A stretch of 13,070 bases of DNA from Burkholderiales bacterium (lineage in GTDB: Bacteria; Pseudomonadota; Gammaproteobacteria; Burkholderiales; Burkholderiaceae_E), in contig CP070753.1 of the NCBI GenBank assembly GCA_020348765.1, forward strand, positions 2,547,033 to 2,560,102. The letters run 5' to 3'. The notes beneath the pieces were generated by a model that saw only the letters and a program-made list of their open reading frames with translations, had not been told where the DNA came from and did not search any database. The translations under genes were made by a program, and so were the position numbers. Below, one piece after another: positions 1-7,507 of this stretch. Numbering within the stretch: the stretch's first letter is position 1; each line of letters starts with the position of its first letter.

Positions 1-1182
1 CTCGCCGGCGACGCGCCGGTTCCACCAGCGCGTGATCTCGTAGACCAGCGGCGCGTCGCGCAGCTGCAGGTTCTCGTACGTGATCTGCTTGGAACGGGTC
101 AGCAGCGAGGTGTTGAACTGGATCGGCTCCATGTTCCAGAACCGGGCCAGGTTCTCGAACCAGACCAGCGACACGTTGGCCGAGTGCTGGATGCGCGAGG
201 CCTCGTCATAGCGAGCCTGCTCGTAGGCGGCCAGGGCGCCCTCGACGTCATCACCGGCTCGCAGCCGCTCGAGCAGTGAATCGTGCAGCGCGATCGCGTC
301 CTCGATCGCCAGCTTGGTGCCGGAGCCGATCGACCAGTGCGCCGTGTGGGCTGCGTCGCCGATCAGCACCACGCCGGTCTTGCCGCCGTCGGGGCGCGGC
401 AGCACCCGGTACCAGGTACGGCACTTGATGGTCGGGAACTGACGCCAGTGCGAGCGATTGGTCAGCACCCGCGCGCCCCTGAGGTCGTCCGCAAAGATGG
501 TCTCGACCATCGCCGCCGTCTGCGCCTCGCCGGGCACGGTCAGGCCCGACTGCTCCCACGCTTCGTTGGTGGTCTCGATGACCAGCGTGCACTCGCCCGG
601 CGTGTACTGGTAGGCATGCATGTTCCAGACGTGGCCGTGCGCGTCCTCGCGAAAACTGTAGAAGAAGCCCGGCAGGTTCATGTTGGCACCGAGCCACACG
701 AAGCGATTCGGGCGCAGGTCCACCTCGGGTTCGAAGTGATCGACCCAGCGCTCGCGCACCGCGCTGTTGATGCCGTCGGCAGCGACCACCAGATCCGCGT
801 CCAGATGCGCTTCGATGCCCGGATCCTCGGTCTCGTAGCGCACGCGGATGCCCAGCTGCTGCGCCCGCCGCTGCAGGATGTTCAGGAGCACGATGCGCTT
901 CAGGCCGGAGAAGCCGTGTCCGGAGCTCTTCAGGGTGTGACCGCGGAACTGGACGTAGATGTCGTCCCAGTAGGCGAAGTTGTCCGCGATCTCGCGATAG
1001 GACGGCTCGTCGGCCTGGCGCAGGTTGTTCAGCGTTTCGTCCGACAGCACGATGCCGAAACCGAACGTGTCGTCCGGCCGGTTGCGCTCGACCACGTCGA
1101 TCACCGCATCCGGAAAAGACTTCTTGGCCAGGATCGCGAAGTACAGGCCCGCCGGACCGCCGCCGATGACATCGATGTGCAT
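1..1182 (-). CDS. Anthraniloyl-CoA monooxygenase / salicylyl-CoA 5-hydroxylase type FAD monooxygenase (N-terminal part, truncated by window edge)
   Basis: The minus-strand frame is open from an ATG at 1182 to the left edge, giving 394 residues with no stop. It has an N-terminal FAD dinucleotide-binding motif ([10 protein letters not shown], residues 7-16), the ADG motif (135-137) of aromatic hydroxylases and the second FAD motif GDAAH (275-279). The segments [17 protein letters not shown] and [12 protein letters not shown] are typical of the salicylyl-CoA/anthraniloyl-CoA hydroxylase group. Known members are about 750-780 residues, with this domain followed by an old-yellow-enzyme-like reductase domain, so that second half should lie left of the window. 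A GGAG box sits 8 nt before the ATG. Family knowledge: the enzyme hydroxylates and, with the second domain, reduces anthraniloyl-CoA, or hydroxylates salicylyl-CoA. The divergent kynurenine genes, which yield anthranilate, favour anthraniloyl-CoA; this substrate is inferred from context. Confidence 0.85.
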   Translation of the reverse strand, partial: MHIDVIGGGPAGLYFAILAKKSFPDAVIDVVERNRPDDTFGFGIVLSDETLNNLRQADEPSYREIADNFAYWDDIYVQFRGHTLKSSGHGFSGLKRIVLLNILQRRAQQLGIRVRYETEDPGIEAHLDADLVVAADGINSAVRERWVDHFEPEVDLRPNRFVWLGANMNLPGFFYSFREDAHGHVWNMHAYQYTPGECTLVIETTNEAWEQSGLTVPGEAQTAAMVETIFADDLRGARVLTNRSHWRQFPTIKCRTWYRVLPRPDGGKTGVVLIGDAAHTAHWSIGSGTKLAIEDAIALHDSLLERLRAGDDVEGALAAYEQARYDEASRIQHSANVSLVWFENLARFWNMEPIQFNTSLLTRSKQITYENLQLRDAPLVYEITRWWNRRVAGE

Positions 1183-1220
1183 GCTCGTCTCCCCCTGGTC
1201 CGGCATCATCGCGACGGTCA

Positions 1221-1251
1221 CGACGATCGCCGCAGTCGCGACGATCGCCGC
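1221..1251. repeat. 13-bp direct repeat pair in the divergent intergenic region
   Basis: CGACGATCGCCGC occurs at 1221-1233 and again at 1239-1251, an 18-bp period. TCGCGACG also recurs at 1209-1216 and 1236-1243. The pair lies between the divergent monooxygenase and kynB starts, just upstream of the proposed kynB -35 box. It could be an activator or repressor site shared by both transcripts, but could also be low-complexity GC-rich sequence. No protein is assigned. Confidence 0.4.
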
Positions 1252-1280
1252 TTGCCGCAGGAATGCTTTAAGTCTAAAGT
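1252..1280 (+). promoter_or_regulatory. Candidate sigma70-type promoter and AT-rich operator for kynBUA
   Basis: TTGCCG (1252-1257) and TAAAGT (1275-1280) are separated by exactly 17 bp and each matches 4 of 6 consensus positions. A perfect inverted repeat, CTTTA-agtc-TAAAG (1266-1279), overlaps the -10 box in an otherwise very GC-rich region, which makes it a good operator candidate. In other proteobacteria kyn genes are controlled by the Lrp/AsnC-type regulator KynR. No such regulator is in the window, so the binding protein is unknown. Transcription would start at about 1286-1288, almost on the kynB ATG. Confidence 0.4.
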
Positions 1281-1287
1281 AATTCGC

Positions 1288-1932
1288 ATGCAAGCGCGAT
1301 CTCCGAGGATCTGGGACATCTCGCCGGTGCTGCACCCGGGGCTGCCGGTGTGGCCCGGTGATACCTCGTTCGGCATCGAGCCGACCTGGCGCATCGGGCC
1401 GGACTGTCCGGTCAACGTGTCACGCCTGACGCTGTCGACCCACACCGGGGCGCATGCCGATGCGCCGCTGCACTACGACCCGCAGGGCGCCGACAGTGCG
1501 GCGGCCGAGCTGAACGTCTATCTGGGGCCGTGCCGCGTGCTGCATGCGTTCGACGCCGGCCCGCTGGTGCGTCCACAGGCGCTCGCCGGGCGGCTCGCCG
1601 ATTGCCCGCCGCGCGTGCTGCTGCGCACCTACCGCCAGGCCCCGCGTGCCGACTGGGACCATCACTTCGTCGCGCTGTCGCCCGATTGCATCGACCTGCT
1701 GGCGGCTGCGGGCGCGCGCCTGGTCGGCGTCGACACGCCCTCGCTCGATCCGCAGGCCTCGAAGTCCATGGATGCGCACCGGCGGGTCCGGATCCACGCG
1801 ATGGCGATCCTCGAGGGGCTGGTACTGGACGCCGTCGACGAGGGCGACTACGAGCTGATCGCGCTGCCGCTTCGCATCGCCGGCGCCGATGCCAGCCCGG
1901 TGCGCGCGGTCCTCCGGGAGCTCGGCCAGTGA
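1288..1932 (+). CDS. kynB: Kynurenine formamidase (arylformamidase), metal-dependent KynB family
   Basis: This 214-residue protein belongs to the bacterial cyclase/KynB family, which hydrolyses N-formyl-L-kynurenine to L-kynurenine and formate in the cytosol. The start has the family pattern ([18 protein letters not shown]), followed by the metal-binding HxGxHxDxP signature as HTGAHADAP. Near the middle [10 protein letters not shown] and later [11 protein letters not shown] are also typical, and the length is normal. The ATG at 1288 is chosen because the conserved N-terminus begins about eight residues later. Only a weak AAAG lies upstream, and the proposed promoter would leave almost no leader. 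It is first in kynB-kynU-kynA, and its stop overlaps the kynU start by 4 nt, implying translational coupling. Confidence 0.95.
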   Translation: MQARSPRIWDISPVLHPGLPVWPGDTSFGIEPTWRIGPDCPVNVSRLTLSTHTGAHADAPLHYDPQGADSAAAELNVYLGPCRVLHAFDAGPLVRPQALAGRLADCPPRVLLRTYRQAPRADWDHHFVALSPDCIDLLAAAGARLVGVDTPSLDPQASKSMDAHRRVRIHAMAILEGLVLDAVDEGDYELIALPLRIAGADASPVRAVLRELGQ

Positions 1933-3191
1933 GCCCGGCCAGCCGCGCCGACTGCGAGGCACTGGACGCGGCCGATGCGCTCGGCCGCCTGCGCAGGCAG
2001 TTCCGCATCCCCGAGGGGCTGATCTACCTGGACGGCAACTCGCTCGGCCCGGTGCCCGAGAGCGTCTCCGGCGCGCTCGCGCAAGCGGTCGAACGCGACT
2101 GGGGTCGCGGGCTGGTCCGCAGCTGGAACAACGCCGACTGGATCGAGCTGCCGCAGCGGATCGGCGCCGCGATCGCGCGGCTGATCGGCGCCGAAGCCGA
2201 CGAGGTGATCGTGGCCGACTCGACCTCGGTCAACCTGTTCAAGGTGCTCAGCGCCGCGCTGCGGATGCGCCCCGATCGAGCCGTGATCCTGTCCGAGCCC
2301 GGCAATTTCCCGACCGACCTCTATATCGCACAGGGCCTGATCGAGCAGCTCGGCGGTCGCCACACGCTGCGGCTGGTCGAGCGCGATGCGCTCGGGCAGG
2401 CCATCGGCCCGGACGTGGCCGCGGTCATGCTGACCCAGGTCGACTACCGCAGCGGCCACCGCCTGGACCTGGAGGCGATCAGCGCCCGCGCGCGGGCTGC
2501 CGGCGCGATCACGATCTGGGACCTGGCCCACTCGGCGGGCGCATTCGAAGTCGACCTGAATGCGGCCGGTGCCGACTTCGCGGTCGGCTGCGGCTACAAG
2601 TACCTGAACGGCGGGCCCGGTGCCCCGGCGTTCCTGTTCGTCGCGCGCCGACACCAGCAGGCGTTCACGCAGCCGCTTTCGGGCTGGATGGGGCATGCGC
2701 GGCCGTTCGCGTTCGAGACCGGCTATCAGCCCGCGTCCGGAATCGGCCGCTATCTGTGCGGCACGCCGCCGGTGCTGTCGATGATCGCGCTCGAGCGTGG
2801 CGTGGACACGGTGCTGGCAGCCCTCGGCCACGGCGGCATGGCCGCGCTGCGCGCGAAATCGGTCGCGCTGTGCGAGTTGTTCATCGAGCAGGTCGAGCGG
2901 CGCTGCGCGGCGTTCGGGCTGACGCTGGCGAGCCCGCGGGACGCATCGTCGCGCGGCAGCCAGGTCAGCTTCGCCAGCGCGGACGGCGACAGCGGCTACG
3001 CGATCATCCAGGCGCTGATCGCGCGCGGGGTCATCGGCGACTTCCGGGCGCCGGACATCCTGCGTTTCGGTTTCGCGCCGCTGTACGTGCGCCATGTCGA
3101 CGCCTGGGACGCGGCCGAAGCACTGGCCGAGATCATGCGCACCGAGGCCTGGAACCGTCCGGAGTTCCTGACGCGGCAGGCGGTCACCTGA
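1929..3191 (+). CDS. kynU: Kynureninase (PLP-dependent)
   Basis: This 420-residue fold-type I PLP enzyme cleaves L-kynurenine to anthranilate and L-alanine. The segment YLDGNSLGP (33-41) marks the family N-terminus. WDLAHSAG (197-204) holds the Asp that contacts the PLP ring nitrogen, and [11 protein letters not shown] (221-231) holds the PLP-binding Lys at 224. [11 protein letters not shown] near the C-terminus is also characteristic. The GTG at 1929 is preferred: GTGA overlaps the kynB stop, a GGGAG box lies about 7 nt upstream, and the family's N-terminal region is then complete. Anthranilate as product links this operon to the divergent CoA-type monooxygenase. The window shows no kynurenine 3-monooxygenase, so the 3-hydroxyanthranilate branch is not supported here. 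Confidence 0.96.
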   Translation: MSPASRADCEALDAADALGRLRRQFRIPEGLIYLDGNSLGPVPESVSGALAQAVERDWGRGLVRSWNNADWIELPQRIGAAIARLIGAEADEVIVADSTSVNLFKVLSAALRMRPDRAVILSEPGNFPTDLYIAQGLIEQLGGRHTLRLVERDALGQAIGPDVAAVMLTQVDYRSGHRLDLEAISARARAAGAITIWDLAHSAGAFEVDLNAAGADFAVGCGYKYLNGGPGAPAFLFVARRHQQAFTQPLSGWMGHARPFAFETGYQPASGIGRYLCGTPPVLSMIALERGVDTVLAALGHGGMAALRAKSVALCELFIEQVERRCAAFGLTLASPRDASSRGSQVSFASADGDSGYAIIQALIARGVIGDFRAPDILRFGFAPLYVRHVDAWDAAEALAEIMRTEAWNRPEFLTRQAVT

Positions 3192-3247
3192 GTGCGTGAG
3201 CGTCGCGACCGGCACCGCGCTGGTCGCTACGCGGCGAGGAGGAAGCG

Positions 3248-4105
3248 ATGAGCGCGAACGGGCCAAAGCCGGCCGAGAGCGAAACGGCCTCGCTGGAGGG
3301 CGCTCGGCTGGACTATGCGGGGTCAATGACCTACGGCGACTACCTGGCGCTCGACGACGTGCTCAACGCGCAGCACCTGCGCTCGGACGACCACAACGAG
3401 CTGCTCTTCATCATCCAGCACCAGACCAGCGAGCTTTGGATGAAGCTGATGCTGCACGAGCTGCGCGCAGCGCGTGAACGGCTGCGCGCCGACGACCTGG
3501 CGCCGGCGTTCAAGATGCTGGCGCGGGTGTCGCGCATCATGGAGCAGCTGGTGCATGCCTGGGACGTGCTCGGCACGCTGACGCCGTCCGAGTACACCGC
3601 GCTCAGACCACATCTGGGCGCCTCCTCGGGCTTCCAGTCGTACCAGTACCGAGGAATCGAATTCATGCTCGGCAACAAGAACCCGGCGATGCTGCGACCG
3701 CATGCGCACCGCGCGGATCTGCACGCCGAGGTCGAGCGCGCGCTGAACGAGCCTTCGCTGTATGACGAGGCAATCCGGCTGCTGGCGCGCAAGGGTTTCG
3801 AGATCGAGGCAGCCGCGCTCGAGCGTGACTGGGCCCAGCCTTACCGGTTCGCCGACACGGTCGAGGCCGCCTGGCTCGTCGTGTACCGCGAACCGCAGCG
3901 CAACTGGGACCTGTATCAGCTGGCCGAGGAATTCGTCGACCTCGAGGACGCATTCCGGCTCTGGCGCTTCCGGCACGTGACCACGGTCGAGCGCATCATC
4001 GGGTTCAAGCGCGGCACCGGCGGAACCTCCGGCGTGCAGTACCTGCGACGCATGCTCGACGTCGTGCTGTTCCCCGAACTGTGGAAGGTGCGCACCGACC
4101 TGTGA
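3248..4105 (+). CDS. kynA: Tryptophan 2,3-dioxygenase (heme)
   Basis: This 285-residue heme enzyme opens the indole ring of L-tryptophan to N-formylkynurenine, the first step of the pathway. The segment [19 protein letters not shown] holds the distal active-site His (about residue 58), and [19 protein letters not shown] holds the proximal heme-ligand His (about 243). The loop [11 protein letters not shown] is the substrate-binding signature. An excellent Shine-Dalgarno, AGGAGG at 3237-3242, lies 5 nt before the ATG, which fixes the start. A 56-bp gap separates it from kynU. The first ~25 residues are not conserved in the family. Placing the first enzyme last in the kynBUA order matches arrangements described in Ralstonia-type betaproteobacteria. 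Confidence 0.97.
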   Translation: MSANGPKPAESETASLEGARLDYAGSMTYGDYLALDDVLNAQHLRSDDHNELLFIIQHQTSELWMKLMLHELRAARERLRADDLAPAFKMLARVSRIMEQLVHAWDVLGTLTPSEYTALRPHLGASSGFQSYQYRGIEFMLGNKNPAMLRPHAHRADLHAEVERALNEPSLYDEAIRLLARKGFEIEAAALERDWAQPYRFADTVEAAWLVVYREPQRNWDLYQLAEEFVDLEDAFRLWRFRHVTTVERIIGFKRGTGGTSGVQYLRRMLDVVLFPELWKVRTDL

Positions 4106-4195
4106 GGGGGCTTGCACTCCGGCAGGCGCGATCCGCCGGCGGCGACACCGACAGCTTCCGATCCGACGCGCGACGCTCACTTGCCCGCTGAACCC

Positions 4196-4255
4196 GAGTC
4201 CTCCGATCCGATGCCAAGCGATCCGATGCCAAGCGATCCGATACCAAGCGATCCC
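4196..4255 (+). repeat. 15-bp tandem repeat coding for a xPSDP pentapeptide
   Basis: Four consecutive 15-bp units can be read: a degenerate first unit at 4196-4210 (ESSDP in frame), two identical units ATGCCAAGCGATCCG at 4211-4225 and 4226-4240 (MPSDP), and a third variant at 4241-4255 (IPSDP). The array is in frame with the downstream thioesterase and carries two of its possible ATG starts, so a change in copy number would add or remove starts without shifting the frame. Confidence 0.85.
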
Positions 4256-4744
4256 GGCGCCGTGCCGGCTTCGAGCGCGAAGCGCTTCGAACGCACCTAC
4301 CCGATCCGGTTCGCGCACTGCGACGCGGCCGGGATCGTCTTCTATCCGCACTATTTCGTGATCCTCAACGATCATGTCGAAGACTGGTTCGGCGAGGCGC
4401 TGCAGCACGACTTCCTGGCATGGCACCGGGACCTCGGGCTCGGCGTGCCGACGGTGCGCATCGAGTGCGACTTCCTGGCGCCGTCGCGCATCGGCGAGCG
4501 GCTTCGGTTCTGGCTCGAGATCGAGCGTCTCGGGCGCAGCTCGGTGACGCTCGTGCGCGGGGCCGAATGCGGCGGTGAGCAGCGGCTGCGCGTACGGCAG
4601 TCGCTGGTCTGCATCGAGCTGGCGAGCGGCCGCTCGCGGCCCTGGCCGGAGGCGGTCCGCGAGCGGATGGCCGCATTCGTGGTGCCGCCCGCGCCCGCTC
4701 GACCGATCGCCAATCACGCAACCGACCGCCCGGAGGCACCATGA
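4211..4744 (+). CDS. Acyl-CoA thioesterase, 4-hydroxybenzoyl-CoA thioesterase (4HBT) family
   Basis: This is a small hotdog-fold thioesterase. The motif FAHCDAAGIVFYPHYF carries the Asp (residue 38 from this start) that is catalytic in the Pseudomonas-type 4-hydroxybenzoyl-CoA thioesterase. The following IECDFLAPSRIGERLRFWLEI and a late basic stretch are also typical. The start is uncertain: the frame is open back to a TTG at 4112, ATGs occur at 4211 and 4226 inside a tandem repeat, and a GTG at 4262 would give a usual-length 160-residue protein. None has a good ribosome binding site, so coupling to kynA is possible. The stop overlaps the next start (ATGA at 4741). The substrate is unknown. 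Context suggests clearing a stalled CoA thioester of the anthraniloyl-CoA route; that is inference. Confidence 0.85.
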   Translation: MPSDPMPSDPIPSDPGAVPASSAKRFERTYPIRFAHCDAAGIVFYPHYFVILNDHVEDWFGEALQHDFLAWHRDLGLGVPTVRIECDFLAPSRIGERLRFWLEIERLGRSSVTLVRGAECGGEQRLRVRQSLVCIELASGRSRPWPEAVRERMAAFVVPPAPARPIANHATDRPEAP

Positions 4745-5151
4745 CGCAGATCCTGAACCCGCCCGGCTGGGCCAAGCCCAGGGGTTATTCGAACGGCACC
4801 GCCGCGCGCGGCGCCGTGGTCTCGATCGCCGGCCAGGTGGGCTGGAATGCCCAGGCCCGGTTCGAGAGCGACGACTTCGCCGAACAGGCGCGGCTGGCGA
4901 TACGCAACGCGCTCGCGGTGCTGGCCGAGGCCGGCGGGCGTCCCGAACACGTGGTCAGGATGACCTGGTATGTCACGGACAAGCGGGCCTACCTGGCCGC
5001 GGGCAAGGCACTCGGTGCGGCGTACCGCGAGTTGATGCGCACGGCCGAAGGCTCGGTGCACTACCCTGCGATGACCGCGGTCGAGGTCAGCGCGTTGATG
5101 GAGGACCGTGCGCTGGTGGAAATCGAGGTCACGGCGGTGGTTCCGGACTAA
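4741..5151 (+). CDS. Rid (YjgF/YER057c/UK114) family protein lacking the canonical Arg
   Basis: This 136-residue protein has the Rid fold pattern: GYSNGTAARGAVVSIAGQVGWN near the start, NALAVLAEAGGRPEHVVRMTWYV in the middle and a C-terminal VEIEVTAVV strand. RidA proper hydrolyses reactive 2-aminoacrylate-type enamines/imines using an Arg in a YPAR motif. Here the corresponding motif is YPAM (Met at 111), so it more likely belongs to a divergent Rid subfamily of other or unknown activity. It is translationally coupled to the thioesterase (ATGA overlap at 4741). A role on an amino-substituted CoA intermediate such as 2-amino-5-oxocyclohex-1-enecarboxyl-CoA is attractive from context but unproven. 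Confidence 0.88.
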   Translation: MTQILNPPGWAKPRGYSNGTAARGAVVSIAGQVGWNAQARFESDDFAEQARLAIRNALAVLAEAGGRPEHVVRMTWYVTDKRAYLAAGKALGAAYRELMRTAEGSVHYPAMTAVEVSALMEDRALVEIEVTAVVPD

Positions 5152-5190
5152 AATGAAAGGTTGAGTCCATCACCGATCGAGGCCCGGCAA

Positions 5191-6405
5191 ATGAACGCCC
5201 CAGACACGTCCACCAAGCTGAAGGCAGTCTTCAAGTGGGACGATCCCCTGTTGCTCGATCAGCAGCTCACCGAGGACGAGCGCATGGTGCGAGACGCTGC
5301 CGAGGCCTATTGCCGGGACCGGCTGGCGCCGCGCGTGCTGGAGTCGTTCCGGCACGAGCGTTCCGATCCGTCGATCTTTCGCGAAATGGGCGAGATCGGC
5401 CTGCTCGGGCCGACGATTCCGGAGCAGTACGGCGGCCCGGGGCTCAACTACGTCTGTTACGGCCTGATCGCGCGCGAGGTCGAGCGCATCGACTCCGGCT
5501 ACCGCTCGATGATGAGCGTGCAGAGTTCGCTGGTGATGGTGCCGATCTTCGAGTTCGGCTCCGAGGCGCAGCGCCAGAAGTACCTGCCGAAGCTGGCCAG
5601 CGGCGAGTGGATCGGCTGCTTCGGCCTGACCGAGCCGAACCACGGCTCGGACCCGGGCTCGATGGAATCGCGGGCGAAGAAGGTCGACGGTGGCTACGAG
5701 TTGAGCGGCGCCAAGATGTGGATCTCGAACAGCCCGATCGCGGACGTGTTCCTGGTCTGGGCCAAGTGCGTCGGCGGCGACCACGACGGGCGGATCAAGG
5801 GCTTCATCCTGGAGAAGGGGGCGAAAGGGCTGTCCGCGCCGGCGATCCACGGAAAGGTCGGACTGAGGACCTCGATCACCGGCGAGATCGTCATGGATCA
5901 GGTGTTCGTGCCCGAAGAGCAGATGATGCCCGGCGTGCAGGGCCTGAAGGGCCCGTTCACGTGCCTGAACAGCGCCCGCTACGGCATCGCCTGGGGCGCG
6001 CTCGGCGCCGCCGAATCGTGCTGGCACATGGCGCGCCAGTACGTGCTCGATCGCAAGCAGTTCGGCCGGCCGCTGGCGGCCAACCAGCTGATCCAGAAGA
6101 AGCTCGCGGACATGCAGACCGAGATCACGCTCGGTCTGCAGGGGTGCCTGCGGCTCGGGCGCATGAAGGACGAGGGTACGGCCGCTGTCGAGATCACGTC
6201 GATCCTGAAGCGCAACTCCTGCGGCAAGGCGCTCGAGGTGGCGCGCATGGCGCGCGACATGCTCGGTGGCAACGGCATCAGCGACGAATTCGGCGTGATC
6301 CGGCACATGGTCAACCTCGAGGTGGTCAACACCTACGAGGGCACGCATGACATCCACGCGCTGATCCTGGGGCGCGCGCAGACCGGCATCCAGGCGTTCA
6401 GCTGA
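5191..6405 (+). CDS. gcdH: Glutaryl-CoA dehydrogenase (FAD acyl-CoA dehydrogenase, decarboxylating)
   Basis: This 404-residue acyl-CoA dehydrogenase converts glutaryl-CoA to crotonyl-CoA and CO2, passing electrons to ETF. The C-terminal [23 protein letters not shown] is the glutaryl-CoA dehydrogenase signature and contains the catalytic Glu (about residue 383). [13 protein letters not shown] holds the Arg (about 105) associated with the glutaryl carboxylate. The FAD/substrate motifs [16 protein letters not shown] and [18 protein letters not shown] are intact. ATG 5191 is preferred over the in-frame TTG at 5161 because a GAGG box lies about 8 nt before it, whereas the AAAGG at 5156-5160 abuts the TTG with no spacer. 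It lies 39 bp after the Rid gene and probably shares its transcript. It may serve lysine/glutarate breakdown or a pimelate/glutaryl-like product of the ring-degrading route. Confidence 0.95.
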   Translation: MNAPDTSTKLKAVFKWDDPLLLDQQLTEDERMVRDAAEAYCRDRLAPRVLESFRHERSDPSIFREMGEIGLLGPTIPEQYGGPGLNYVCYGLIAREVERIDSGYRSMMSVQSSLVMVPIFEFGSEAQRQKYLPKLASGEWIGCFGLTEPNHGSDPGSMESRAKKVDGGYELSGAKMWISNSPIADVFLVWAKCVGGDHDGRIKGFILEKGAKGLSAPAIHGKVGLRTSITGEIVMDQVFVPEEQMMPGVQGLKGPFTCLNSARYGIAWGALGAAESCWHMARQYVLDRKQFGRPLAANQLIQKKLADMQTEITLGLQGCLRLGRMKDEGTAAVEITSILKRNSCGKALEVARMARDMLGGNGISDEFGVIRHMVNLEVVNTYEGTHDIHALILGRAQTGIQAFS

Positions 6406-6412
6406 GCAGAGC

Positions 6413-6445
6413 GTTCGCGGGCGTCGCCGTGGCGCGCCTGCGAAC
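6413..6445 (+). terminator. Strong hairpin after gcdH (terminator-like, no U tract)
   Basis: GTTCGCGGGCG (6413-6423) pairs with CGCCTGCGAAC (6435-6445) as an 11-bp stem with a single G-U wobble. The 11-nt loop can pair further (CGC...GCG). It begins 8 nt after the gcdH stop and ends 24 nt before the LysR start. No T-run follows, so it is not a classical intrinsic terminator; it could act with Rho, protect the 3' end of the kyn-gcdH mRNA, or be a protein site. Confidence 0.4.
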
Positions 6446-6469
6446 CGGGCGAGGCGGCCCGAGGCGGGC

Positions 6470-7417
6470 ATGAACCTGCGGCAACTGGAGTACTTCGTCT
6501 GTGTCGCCGAGCACGGCAGCTTCAGCCAGGCCGCGCGTGTGCTCAACGTCGCACAACCGGCGCTGAGCCGGCAGGTGCGGCTGCTCGAGACGGACCTGCG
6601 CGAGGCGCTGCTGCTGCGCACCGGGCGCGGCGTCGTGCCGACCGAAGCCGGGCGACGCCTGTTCGAGCACGCGGTCGCGATCCTGCAGCTGGTCGACCGG
6701 GCGCGCGAACAGATCCGCACCGGGCGCAACGAGCCAGCGGGCCGCATCGTGGTCGCGCTGCCGCCGAGCCTGGGCCGCGCGCTGACGCTGCGGCTCGCGG
6801 CCGGATTCCGCAGCGAGCTGCCGCGGGCGCACCTGGCCATCGTCGAAGGGATGTCGGCGCACATCGCCGAGTGGATCGCCACCGGTCGTGTCGACCTGGG
6901 CGTGGTCTACAACCTCGATGCGTCGCCGGCGATCGAAACCGTGCCGATCCTCGAGGAGCCGCTGTACCTGGTCGGCCCGGCCTCCGCGGGCGGCCGCAGC
7001 GTCTGCGCCGAGGGTGAATCTGTGCGACTGGCGCAGCTGCCGGGCTTTCCGCTGATCATCCCCGAGCGCACGCACGTGATCCGAAAGCTGCTCGAGGCCC
7101 GGGCCGCGCTCGCCGGCATCAAGCTCGACGTCGCCTGGGAAGTCTCGAGCGTGCCGGCGATCCTCGATCTGGTCTCCCACGGCTACGGTTTCGCGGTGCT
7201 GCCGTACAGCGCAGTGACTGCATCCGGCCGGCCCGAGCAGTTTAGGGCGCGCACGCTGGTCGAGCCGGCCCTGTCCACGACCCTGTTCCTCGCAGTCTCG
7301 GCCAGCAAGCCTGCCACGCCGCTGACGCTGCACACGATGCGGATGCTGCAGGCGATGCTGGCGCCCGAGTCCGACCCCGAGCGCAAGCAGCGCCCCGCTC
7401 ATAACGCGCTGCGATAG
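6470..7417 (+). CDS. LysR-type transcriptional regulator
   Basis: This 315-residue protein has an N-terminal winged helix-turn-helix (MNLRQLEYFVCVAEHGSF, then AARVLNVAQPALSRQ, residues 1-60), a linker helix and a LysR substrate-binding domain (about 92-295). A GAGGCGGG run lies about 4 nt before the ATG at 6470. It is on the same strand as, and immediately upstream of, the protocatechuate 4,5-cleavage genes, so it is the natural candidate for their regulator, comparable in role to LigR of Sphingobium SYK-6. The effector domain resembles the Nac-like group of LysR proteins, from memory only. It is not divergent from its presumed target, which is less common for LysR genes, and it could instead regulate the kyn-gcdH genes. 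Confidence 0.9.
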   Translation: MNLRQLEYFVCVAEHGSFSQAARVLNVAQPALSRQVRLLETDLREALLLRTGRGVVPTEAGRRLFEHAVAILQLVDRAREQIRTGRNEPAGRIVVALPPSLGRALTLRLAAGFRSELPRAHLAIVEGMSAHIAEWIATGRVDLGVVYNLDASPAIETVPILEEPLYLVGPASAGGRSVCAEGESVRLAQLPGFPLIIPERTHVIRKLLEARAALAGIKLDVAWEVSSVPAILDLVSHGYGFAVLPYSAVTASGRPEQFRARTLVEPALSTTLFLAVSASKPATPLTLHTMRMLQAMLAPESDPERKQRPAHNALR

Positions 7418-7461
7418 CTGATATGGCCCCGTGCCGTCTGGAACCGATGCCGGCGCCGTGT

Positions 7462-7477
7462 TTCAATCGTTGACGAA
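7462..7477. promoter_or_regulatory. Possible regulator site upstream of ligU
   Basis: The 90-bp gap before ligU contains TCAA-tcg-TTGA (7463-7473) flanked by TTC (7462-7464) and GAA (7475-7477), a partly symmetrical AT-leaning element about 30 bp before the start. TTGACG at 7470-7475 resembles a -35 box, but no convincing -10 follows at proper spacing. This is the only candidate I see for operon control here, and it is weak. Confidence 0.2.
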
Positions 7478-7507
7478 CGAGGCTGCGCGTCGCGCGGCGA
7501 GGATCGA

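Noticed and set aside
283..1287. Long + strand open frame running into kynB
   Set aside because: It is the antisense shadow of the FAD monooxygenase gene; only the part from ATG 1288 has KynB family features.
1848..3326. Long minus-strand open frame opposite kynU
   Set aside because: Arg/Ala/Asp-rich translation with no recognisable motif, typical of antisense frames in GC-rich coding DNA; kynU is unmistakable on the other strand.
5161..5190. TTG start for gcdH at 5161
   Set aside because: The AAAGG box directly abuts the TTG with no spacer; ATG 5191 has a correctly spaced GAGG and matches the usual N-terminus.
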